Shown piece after piece: positions 15,101-27,100 of a stretch of DNA of 60,000 nucleotides. The notes under the pieces are model-generated. The model was not told the DNA's origin. It saw only the letters and a program-made list of their open reading frames with translations, and searched no databases. Position numbers and translations under genes: made by a program. Origin of the DNA: Antedon mediterranea (Eukaryota > Echinodermata > Crinoidea > Comatulida > Antedonidae); the NCBI RefSeq assembly GCF_964355755.1, contig NC_092679.1, forward strand, positions 21,609,432-21,669,431, written 5' to 3'. Every line of letters starts with the position of its first letter. The stretch's first letter is position 1.

Positions 15101-18100
15101 ATGCACATATATTTTAATTCCACAAAGAACATTTGAACCGTACGCCTGGCTAGAGAAAATTATGAAAGCCTAATCCTGCCACATAAATATAGATATGTCG
15201 AAATTTCGGATTAAAAAAAATGTCACCATAGCTATATTTATATTCATGTGGCAAGATTATACTAGGCTTTCTTAGAAAGACATAATTTTATCAATTTTGT
15301 TGTTATTTTAGGCGTTTTTAAACAATGTTTTTGACTGTTTGTTTGCGGTTCCTTCAATTGATAATCGCAATCTACCCAAATGCAAGTCAAGAGAAGCTAG
15401 GCACGCTGCATTTGACCTATTGGTGAAGTTAGCTGACAGCTGTCAAGATAATTACACCAACCTCCACAAGAGAATGCTAAGTCAGCATAGACCAGGTATT
15501 TATATAATTTATATATACCGTATATCCTCGGATATAGTCCCACTTTGGGTCTAATTCCACCCCTTAATGTTAAGTCAGCATAGACCAGGTTTGTATTTAT
15601 ATAATTTCTATACTGTATATCCTCGAATATAATCTCACTTCGGGTCTAATCTCACCCCCGACGTTGTGTCTAATTTTTTAAAAAGGCATATCCCCAGGTA
15701 TAGTCCCAGTATTGAATTTTGGTCTAGATGTATGGCATGTTATTTGTCACAAATGGAGTTCCATTTATATTTTTTCCATTTTCCTAGGCTCTCACATCCC
15801 CTATCCATGGCAATACTGGCCTCTTGATGATGGACGTTCACCATGTGGCTACGTAGGCCTAACGAACCTTGGTGCCACATGTTACATGGCTTCCTGTATG
15901 CAACAATTGTTCATGATGCCTGAGGCTAGGGCTCCTATACTCAATGGAAAGGTTAGCTTGTTTACTATTTTTGCTTAGATAACAATAGTGTGTTTATTGT
16001 TTGTTCAGACAGCAATAATTTATTATTTGCTCACAACATAAAAATCATTTGGTGTAATGATTTTTTTTAAATAATTTTAGAACTTGTTTCTCCTCAGTGC
16101 TCTCTTTTTATGTTTCACTGAAAGGAATAAATAAATTTATAAATATACTCCTTAATGTCTTAAAACAATTCAATTACAATTCAACAGAACAAAATGTCCT
16201 TTTAATAGGAGTGTACCCCTTGAACAATAGTATCACTTGTTTGTTGCCTTAACATGGGTGTGTCCTGTATAGAGGTGTCTCAAAAGAGAGTTTCTACTGA
16301 TATTAACATAACGTAATTCTGATGTTGGTCTCATCTTTTACATGTATAGCATTATTCATTATCGATTCAACTTATTTTAAAGATAACCGAACACACAAAA
16401 CACAAAAACACGCTGTACGAGCTTCAGCGTATGTTTACATTCCTTCAAGAAAGCGAACGCAAAACCTACAATCCACGCAGCTTTTGTAAAGTGTACACGA
16501 TGGATAAGCAGCCTTTGAATACCGGCGAACAAAAGGACATGACCGAATTCTTCACAGACTTGATCAGTAAAATGGAAGAAATGACGCCTGAACTTGTAAG
16601 TATATAGTTAGATTACTAAAAAAAAAGGGGGGGATTCCCTAAAAATATTTTACTTCATGATTGGCCATCCTTTGAGTTCAACTGGAAAGAAATGATCAAT
16701 TTATAGCACTGTATTTCAATAATAATAGATAATTATATAAATCTTAATTATTTAGCTGAAAAAAAATAACATGCAAATATTTGGCAATTGCTACTAATGA
16801 CCAATAAAAATGAAAAGTAATTATTTTTGTAAAATAAAATCAGTATATTACAAATGAACTTTCAAGTCTCAGTCAAATTTTCAATTGTTACAATCACATT
16901 GGAATCACTCAAGCGTCAAATTAGCAGACAACTCTTCAACTCCCAGGGAGAGAGCGTTGCAATGTAACATTCTGTGTACATGGTTTTTTTTTTTGTAGAG
17001 AGAACTTGTTCACAGCTTGTTCAAGGGAGAGTTGACAAACAATGTGGTATCATTAGACTGCCCTCATGTAAGCCGAACAACTGAGGAGTTTTTCACTGTA
17101 AGATGTCAAGTTGCTGACATGAAAAATCTTTATGTGAGTCGATCTTTTTTCTTTTTTTTTAAAGTTTTTAAATACAATTTATTCATCTCCCTGCTTTTAT
17201 CTCTTTTCTTCATAATAAACTTGGGTTTAGCTATGAGTTCTCATTGAGGAGACCTTATAGAGCCCCTTCTTTCGAACACCACTATTCAGGGGACACCCCT
17301 CTAATGGGGACACTTTTCTGTGAAACCAATCATGCGGAACGATACGTATTTCATACACTACGGCCAAATCTTATTCAGAGGACACTTTGTTGACTAACCG
17401 AAAGTGTTCCCTTATAGGAATTGTACTAAATAAATATAGCCAGTCTAGAAATTATTAGAATAGTGACATAAGTTTACCTATATGAAAAAGTTTTTGTTTT
17501 TAATGAATTATGTATATTTTTTTAGGAATCACTTGATGAGGTAACTGTTAAAGACACGCTAGAGGGCGATAACATGTACACATGTTCGCAATGTGGGAAG
17601 AAAGTCCGAGCAGAGAAAAGAGCATGTTTCAAGAAGCTGCCCAAAATCCTGTCGTTCAACACAATGCGATACACTTTCAACATGGTTACAATGATGAAGG
17701 AGAAAGTTAACACTCACTTCTCATTCCCTGTACAGCTGGACATGTCGGGCTACACGGAGGACGCCCTCATGGGCAACAAAGTACAAGGTATGACGCACAT
17801 TTTATATTATTTCATTGACATTTTTCTACTGTACCACATGCACACTCACTGTTTATAAATTGTTTGTTTTTTATAATATACAAAATTAGTATGTTTCGAT
17901 TGAACACCATCGTTACAGAGGAGGAAATATATCTATATATATAATGATATTCAAATAATAAAATATTTTTTTTTTTACAGGTGAAGAAGATAATTTAGAT
18001 TATCTATATGGGTTAGTTGGCGTGACGGTACACACCGGGACAGCAGACGGTGGCCATTACTACAGTTTTATCAAGGACCGTATACACAGCGACGCCCAGC

Positions 18101-21100
18101 GTGATAGATGGTACATGTTTAATGACGCAGAAGTGAAACCATTTGATTCTACCCAGTTAGCTGCCGAGTGCTTTGGCGGCGAAATGACGGTAGGACTTGG
18201 TTTTTGGTTTATTCGGATATGGTACACTGATAGCCACATCTTTCCTATTTTGTGTGCTTTAGTATAAAGTCTACACTGGTAGTTTAGTTGGCAAATTTAA
18301 AGATGTATTGTCCCCCAAAAACATGAAAAATGAAGATTAATAAGATGAGACTTTGAATAGATTATTTTGTAGTTTTAATAAAGTTATTCACTTCAATGAC
18401 AAAAAAAATGTTTTCACTTCAAATAAATGGTTAAATTCAACGAAAAACCCATATGCTGGCAGGCAGCCAATTTGACTATCTTTTGCTTTAAAATACAGTT
18501 TTTTAGGTAAATACAATTTTTTTTCCGATCCAAATTTTCGGTCAAAGTTGATAACTATTAGGCGACATAAAACGGCATATTAAAACAAAAATTTAAGAAT
18601 TATTTTTTTCAGGGGAACAATATACATCTTTAAGTAAACATGTTTGAGTTTGACATAACAAGTTTTCTAGTGTAGACCAGTTGATAAACTACATACCAGA
18701 ACCATTAAACCGGAACCAAAGATTAGTATAAATTTGATTTCTTTCATTTTCAGACAAAGACGTATGATTCTGTGACTGACAAGTACATGGATTTCTCTTT
18801 TGAAAAGGTACTGTAATGACAGTAGATATTCTTGGGACATCCCTATTAAGGGCAAACTTTCTGTAAAAAAAAAAACAGGGGCGATACATATTTTTTATAC
18901 TATGGGCAACCCCTATTAAGAGTCCTGAAAGCATCCCCTTATTTTTAAGTTCAAAATTAAACATAAAAAATTGAAATTGAATTTATTAGAAATGCTTTTA
19001 ATTACAGACACACAGTGCATATATGTTATTCTATGAGAAGATAGAACCAGAGGAGTCTAAGAGGAAAGCAGCTAGTGTCTTGGACCAGGTCCAGATGTCT
19101 AAGGAACTTGCTCAGGTAATTAGCATACTTACAAACATTGAATGTCCTATTAGCCTGTACAAATGTTAGCTGTTAATTCTTGAAACAAAGGCCTAAGAAA
19201 TGCTTTTGTTTAATTACTAAGCATCATTATAACCACTCCCAGAAGTGTTTTTTTTATTTAATTTATGTGAACCATATTTAATGAGGATGATTCATCAAGC
19301 AATTGCTGATCATTTGGAACCCTCAGAAGAGATACAATACACAAAATACAACAATAAAACAAGTCAAGTGTTACCTGTGAAATAAAATTTTGTGAAAATG
19401 TTGTTTAGTTTTTAAAATATACAGTTATCTTAGATGACAAATCTCTAGGCCAGGCCAAGCTATCCTGCGCCTAAGTTTTCCAGATTTTCGGTGGAAAATA
19501 ACTCTGCATTAAAATTCGTGGAAAATCTTTTTTTCAAGTTGTTGACTGTGCATCCATAATTAACTTGTTAAACTTGTCTTCTTCTGTAGTCCATATGGCA
19601 GGACAACATGCAGTTCTTACGGGATCGTTTCATCTTTGATCGTCAGTACATGGATTTCATGTGGAAAGTATGTCACCCACTTCCAGCTACGCTACCACAA
19701 CCACAGAGCTTTCAACCAATGAGCTCAAAGGTAGAGTTTTTTTCTTGTTATGCTCCACTAACAAATGTAAGTAAAGTGTCTTGCATAAGGATACAAGCAA
19801 TGTGACGGTAGTTGGATTCGAACCACAATCTCACGATCAGTAATCCAACGTCCAACACTCTGCGCTACACACCCTTACACATATATATACAGTCAATTTA
19901 ATGTGTTTTTGATTTGTTTTTACAGTTGACAACCTGTTTCGTACTTGAGACCCTAATCCATGCAAAAGAAAAGCCCATTATGGTGCAATGGATGGAACTG
20001 ATGACTAAGCAATTTCACACATGTCCTGAAGCATGTGAGGTAAATATGAGGGTCTATACTATAATGTTCAGATTTCAACAATTGGTTCCCTAAAGGCCAA
20101 TTTACACAGACGAGCGGTAACGGTAATAAAAATATAGAATGTTATTTCTTATGTCCATTTATACAAACAGTGGACCAAAAGAGTATTTTACACTCACGAT
20201 AAATAGTGTAGGACAAGCTACGCGCTTTTCCGCTCTCTCTAGTATGTGTAAATGGTATAGATTTAATAAATGTTTATCAGTTAAATAACAAAAACCTGAA
20301 TGTGCAAAGTGCTCTAATGTAAAAAATAATGCATGGCATGTGACACGAAATAAACCAATCAAATGGCAAGAATACACTTGTGTTATAAATATAATGGAAA
20401 TCTATATTTGAGTGCCTGTATACAATTTACGTTTAGTTTCTGTTTTAATTCTTAAAATCTGGTTATTTGTGCCATAACCATTTGTTTCATATTTATTTAT
20501 GGTAATATATTCAGTCTTGTTCCTCTTGCAGTGGTTTCTTGACTTCATGGCTAAAGATGACTGTTGGCCGATACAGATTCTTATTAAGTGTCCTATACAA
20601 ACCGTTAGGCAGCTGTTTCAACGACTTTGTATTCATGTTATACCACAACTAAGGGAGAAACATGCACCTCTTTACATACATGCTGATGTTGATAGGTAAG
20701 GCTTTACTTGTACCCTTTTCACATCTGCATAAATTGTTATTACTTGTAACCAAGTTTGATCTCCCGATTTATTAGACCTTTTCATACACTCATACGCGAA
20801 CCCTGAGAAATCTTGGAAGGAAAGCGTAGTTGCGTGCTATTTGATTACTATAACTGGTCAGTTTGATACCAAGAACTTGGAACATCTTGGACCAAAAACT
20901 AGCCTCTCATCAGAGATTTTCTACAAAATTGTATTCACACTATGCAAACCTGGTTACAACTTGTTACACGTTGTTACATTTTGCAGATGTAAAAAGGGTA
21001 TTAGATTTGGATTTTTTCCCAAACCAACTTGGATTATTATTATATGCTACTGATAGCAAGCAATAGGGTTCCAATTTCCATATTATATGTTTAAACACTA

Positions 21101-24100
21101 CTATTCAGGGAATACCCCTATTGTAGGGACACTTGAGGATTTATTTTATACAAATTTAATTTGAATTACAGCGATGAAGATGGTTACATTTCTCCTTCTC
21201 ACATTGGAAACTGTTCATGCGTGACAAGATTTATCAAGAAATTACTTTCTATTGTAAGTACTATTATAACCTTATCTATATATCAATAGTACAAATGATA
21301 ATAAAAAAATATTTAATCAAATTTAAAGTTGGTATACTTTGAGTATTAGGAAATTAGTACATGATATGTTTTGTTGTTTATTTTGCAGATTGAGCACGGG
21401 GTGAGACCCCATTGTAAACACCTCACAGAATACTTCTCACTGCTCTTTGATTTTGCAAAGATTGGAGAAGCAGAGGCAAGTTGGTTTTTATTATTCTAGT
21501 AGAAACATTGATTAAAAGCTATGCACTGATACTATACTGCTTTAACTGAAACAGGCAGTGCTCTTAATTTGGTAAACATACTTAGAAACGTTCATTTACA
21601 AACATTTAAGTTTAAGAAATCAACAAGATATTTTGGAACATAATCATGTCAAGTATGAATAAAGATGCATTTTAGTTATTATATGAAAAATAATCTGTCT
21701 GGTGGGAGATTGAATAGATATGATCTTGTACCTAGAGGGTGAGTAGCAAAATAGTATACCTTATAAGGTACACAGCACACCTTTTTTAATAATTTTGTTT
21801 CTCTTTTTTTCACAGTCTGCATTTTTACTGTCAATAGAAGCAATAACAATTATGGCTAACTTTTATCTTGGAACCAAATCTGCTGAATATGTAAGTGTGT
21901 TATTTCATATACTAATACGGTAACAGCGATCATCATTTTTAAAGCACTTCCTCCAAAGCTTTGAATATTTTCTCCTCATTTATTTTTAGGTAGAAGTATT
22001 GTCTGATGACGACAATGATGAAGATGATGATGACGATGATGTCATCTCGTTAACTGAAGACAAGTACAGACCAATCTCATTAGAAAAGATGATCGCCCTC
22101 ATGGCGTACTTGGTAGAGCAGTCTCGAAGAGACCGACAACTTACGCTCTCTCAGAGCGACTATGCTGTACTTGTAGGGGGCAAGGTGAGGAATTGTTTCA
22201 GTTCAGTCTCCTAACCCCTGATAGGCACCACTGCTGACTGACAGACAATCCTCCTCCATCGGTCTCTGTCCTCTGTAGCTTGTGAGTCAACAAAGGTCAA
22301 ACCTGTCCATTCCTTGATGTTGTCTTCCCACCTCTTTCTCTGTCTGCCTCTCCTTCTCCCTCCTTGTACGGTACCCTGTAGGATGGTCTTGGCCAGCCCA
22401 CTGGATCTCAACACGTGTCCGTACCACTCCAGCTTTCTGCTTTTCACAATTGTTTTACAAATGTTCAAATAAGAATTATGTACTGCCTTCTATCACTGTT
22501 CAAGTTTTGCTGGCTGGAACAAGCCTAAGATAACAATTTCTTGGAAAGTATTATCTTCCTAAATCAATTGTTATATTGTTAAATTCTTATTTTTAGGGAT
22601 TTCCATTTCTTTATCAACAAATTCGTGACAATATTAACATTCAACAAACAAGAAATCTGATATTTAGTTTGACGAGGTTTGCACCAAGACTTGCTGAACA
22701 GGTTAGTCTATTGTTCTTAACTCGTATCTTTAGTAGTATAAGAGTTTTATTTTATATTTAAAATAATGCAACTGTAGTTTTTGGCATAATTGCAAACTGA
22801 TGTCTAAGACTGAATGCTAGGCTAGTGATCTGAAGATCATTGGATCATATCCCAACAGAGAACAACATTTTATTTTTCTAATTTGATACAATTACAGATA
22901 GGCAAAACATGTTGCTGTGCATTGCAGTTAAGTTCCTTTTTTAAGTGTTGAATTTGTATGTTTATTTTTTAGATTGTGGCCATGATATTCAATGCAATTG
23001 CTAAACTAAATCAAGAGGTAAGTTATGCCAAACCGTTCTAAAGCTCTGTCTACACTATCAAACTTTATGTGATGTGCCCATATATAGACAGGATGATGTC
23101 ATATAACTACCATATTTGGCCACATCACACTGTCAAAGTTCACTAGTGTAGACAGAGCATTATACTACTGTTCTCTTTATTCCAACATATTACACATGCT
23201 CTGGCAGTCATAACTTATTTAATAATGAAGTTAACAATGAATTCATTTGCTTTGTTTCATTTCTAGGCTGGTCAACCCTTTTTCAAGCTTCTGTCGATGC
23301 TAGTTGATATGGTAGGAGGACCTCCTGGTCTTCCAAACTTCACCCCATTGATACTTCAGAGAATGTGGGAGGTAGGTATAAAGAAAATATATTGCAAGGC
23401 ACTGTCTAGTATAGAAAATGTCTGGTCTATGAGAGTGATATCATTGTGAGAGTGTGCTACGGATTGGACTATTCTATTTTCTTTTTGAGGGGTGTCTATA
23501 TTTTGGAAAAATGACATGTCGAGGCTGTATACAAGTAGGTATCTCAATCATAGACTAACAACGCCAATGTTGATATGTGTATTTTATTTATCGACTGTAG
23601 AAAGCTATATCATAGCTCTAAAATAGCAACTAAAAATTAATTTCAAACTGATGTTTTTTTCCCTTAGATTGCTGAGTACAATCCCCATCAAGTACTTGAT
23701 TGGCTCGCTGCTCATGTACCTAGGAACAAGATAGCTCATCATTGGACACTACAAGGCATTGAGAGCTGGATTGAACATTTCTTATTAGAACATCACAACG
23801 CACGTGTTAGGAGCTGTAAGTTTGATATTTGAATGCCAAAGTCAAATAATTTCTATTATGCGTGTATATAGCTCAAGCTAAAAAGTGTGTATCAATTTAT
23901 CATTTATAATATTATGAATGCATACTATATATTGCTTATATATATATTTCATTTTCCTTCACTTGTTTGTTTTCCAGCGGCTGCCTACTTGCTAGTCTCC
24001 CTTGTACCAGACATTCAATTCCGGCAAGGTTATAGGTCATCTAGGAGTATGCATAATCCACAAAAAGAACTTAATGTAAGATTTACATTTGTTATGTCTT

Positions 24101-27100
24101 TGTTTCCTTGAATTTGTTATGCTTCAGTGTTGTTGATAAATTCAGATCCATGTTGTCATATGTTAAAACATAAATTTGTTTCCCAATAAATAAATATGAT
24201 ATTGAAGTCATACTACCAAATGATAGATAATTTTGTTTGTTCTTTTTGTTTGTATAGCTAAGTTCAGAGGCCCTTGAAGTGTTACATGAGGTGTACAGGG
24301 TGCTACTGGAGTTACTTAGAATTGCCAGGCCATTTGCAGGTACGTACAGGCATAATCCAGGGTAGTCCTTGTATAATCCAGGGTAAAGTCCTTACATAAT
24401 CCAGGGTATTCCTTGTATAATCAAGGGTAGTGCTTGCATATCTAGGGTAGTGCTTGCATATCCAACATGTCTTATCCAGAAAACTTGTAGCGTATTTGTA
24501 ATGTTTGTAGTCTAGTAGTTTAAGATTTGTAACTTTTTTCATGTTCTTTGTTCAGTAGCGCAGTGAGCGTCTTTTTTAGACGGATGCTTGCGCTTTACAA
24601 ATTTCCATTATTATTATTATTATTATCCAGGGTATTCCTTGTATATTCCAGGGTAGTCCTTGCATATTCCAGAGTAGTGCTTGAATATTCAGGGTATTCC
24701 TTGTATAATCCAGGATAGTCCTTGCATAATCCAGGGTAGTCCTTTCTGTAAAAGATAGTTCATGATAGGTTTTAAAAAACAAATAATCTTGCATAGAATA
24801 ATTACTATTTAATTTATTATTATTTTTATTTGTCTTTATCAAATTAGATGCATCGGTACATGGTACTGCCAAACTCGTATCGTTCTTCTCGCTTCTTAAT
24901 TACTGCCTTATATCAAACACCGAGAAGCAGATGGTAAGCTTTATTAATTTATTAAATTAGATAAATTGATGATTATATAGAATTCTCTTTTCAACAAACA
25001 TTTTGTAATTTAGTGTAGACTTTTATTGATCATAACTTTAATTTTCTTCCACAGTTTAGTCCATATTTTGAAGATCTTTGGAACATCTATCTGCCAAAAT
25101 TATCAGAACCACCAATTTCATGCAATCATAACAAAGAGGTACTGTATTTTACTAAATGATTATGTAAAGTAGTAATAAATTCTACAATGATTCAACTGTG
25201 GTCTAGTGTTAAGATGCCCGACCTGTTAAGCAAAAAGTTCTGGGTCGAATCTTAGAGTTACCCCAATGGAAACTAATTCTTCTGTGTTAATGAGTAATTC
25301 TATTGAATTTATTGGATGCAAATAAACAAATAAATAAAACAAAAACAAAGTTTAATCTTGCCAATTGATTTGGGTTAGGGTTTGGTGTAAGATATATGGA
25401 TGAAATTCAATTAGAATTTTGTACCTAACTTGTACACAGTTATGATATGATATATGTTTTATTTATTTGACAGGCTCTGTTAATATTTTGGTATTATGTG
25501 TGTAAAGATTGTCCTGAGAATGTACAGTTGATCGTCTCAAATTTTCTTGTTACCAAACACCTACCGTACAACTACATTTTGTAAGTATTACATGTTTTAA
25601 ATGGTTAATGATTTTAAATTTGTATAGCACATAATACAAATAGTCTCTATGTGCTGTAGACTCAGATGTTACACTTACATGCTTCTCCCCTAAGGGTTAC
25701 ATCATGTCAGTGCAGCCACTATAAGGCACTCTCTCACTTTTCCACGACAACACAGTTGCTGAGTGTGAACTAGTACACCAGGGTAACCCCCTACTCGTAC
25801 TAGATTCTTTAAAGTGCAATGTGTGTACACTGGACATACGGTTTATAGTCCTTATCCGAGAACCCTAAATAACGCCACAAAAGGGCAAAAATTGCTCTTT
25901 TTGTTAGTGTTGCAAATTGTATTTAACTACTGTGGATAGGCTTTGTAAATTTCATTTGTTTTTAAATAATGGTAATGAAACAATTGTGTTTGTTTTTTTC
26001 AGAGCGGACCATGAGGATCAAGAGGTGGTTATGTTCAACCGTGTGATGCTACCTGCATACTATGGACTACTCACTCTGTGTTGCCAACAGTCTAAATCAT
26101 TCACAAGACAATTAGCTTGTCAACAGAATCTACAATGGGCGTTTGAACATCTCACACCGCATGCTAACCAATACCCTACTGTAAGTTTAGCCACCAAGAA
26201 CAACTTTGAGATTATAAAGTGGAACTGTGAATTCTTCCTTACCAATACCAGGTTCATTGGTTCAAATCCTGTTACGATTCCTGGATTACAGCACCACTAC
26301 CTAAGCCTTGAATGAGACTTGGTTTAGAAAGCATGGGTCTCCCATCCTGTAAAATTAGCAATTAGTTGATGTTGGAACAACCCCTCCTTTGGTCAACCCC
26401 TTTTCAGGGACCACTTACTAGGGATTGTATAGTGAATAGAATAAGAGGCATGAGATATTTTTTACACTTCAGGCAACCTCTATTCAGGAGAAACCATATT
26501 AACCGGACACTTTGTTTGGTCCTTGAAGAGTCAAATTTTAAAAAGTGTCCCCTTAATAGAGGCTCACTGTATAATGGAGTGGAGCTGTAGCTTGGTGGTT
26601 ATGATGCTTGGCTACCAATCTAAGGGTCCTGGGTTCAAGTGCTGTCATATGTCAGGGTTTTTTTCTCATGACAATTAACAACTCCACTCCCAAAGACTTA
26701 ATAATAAGTCTTTGTTTATGCAGAGCATCTTGTGTATATGTTTGTCTTATGAATGGGATTGCTACCTTTGAGAAAGATAGTGAATGAATTCACTTGTGGT
26801 AATCCTTGGCAATTTGCCTAAAATGAGAATTAAAAATAAATAAATAAATAAAATAATCATTTGTTATCACATAAATGCCATTATAAAGTATGTTGTGCTT
26901 CAAAATTAACAGTGACATAAATGTTTTTGTCGCTGTAATTATTATAAATTAACATTTTCTTCTTAAAAGAAATCAATTGTGTTGTGATTATTATATTATA
27001 TTCTGTATTAATATATAAAAATACTTGTTCTTGCTATTCTAAGGTTGTTGAGGAACTTTTTAAGCTGATGGAATTATTTGTAGAGATTGAAGCAGAAACA

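Larger units (their letters stand above)
119..15495 (+). other. USP34: USP34 exons 1-29 of the window (N-terminal helical region, linker, Ub-like region)
   Basis: Exons: 119-337, 1289-1415, 2048-2157, 2604-3400, 3604-3806, 4508-4629, 5202-5329, 5536-5625, 5920-6015, 6415-6497, 6596-6753, 7202-7312, 7480-7579, 7826-7988, 8468-8594, 8726-8980, 9311-9496, 10105-10236, 10617-10778, 11400-11462, 11655-11726, 11979-12065, 12199-12390, 12521-12629, 12891-13015, 13346-13486, 14011-14174, 14569-14689, 15312-15495. Together they encode about residues 1-1542 of the visible protein. The first exon begins in phase 0 (IVKQCQ...). Exon 8726-8980 carries ADLRAEVTHF and VRMISAGHEL, a ubiquitin-like segment conserved in the family. 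Exons 11400-11726 are short and diverged, so they are the least certain by homology, though their phases are clean. Confidence 0.88.

Noticed and set aside
26181-26315. Extension of the USP34 exon at 26003 into VSLATKNNFEIIKWNC
   Set aside because: Human USP34 continues with AVEELFNLMQLF, which is supplied by the exon at 27044; the extension is intron read-through after a good donor.
26575-26650. A functional tRNA gene
   Set aside because: A and B boxes are present, but the arms do not pair as a full cloverleaf and the unit continues into a SINE body with an AAATA tail.
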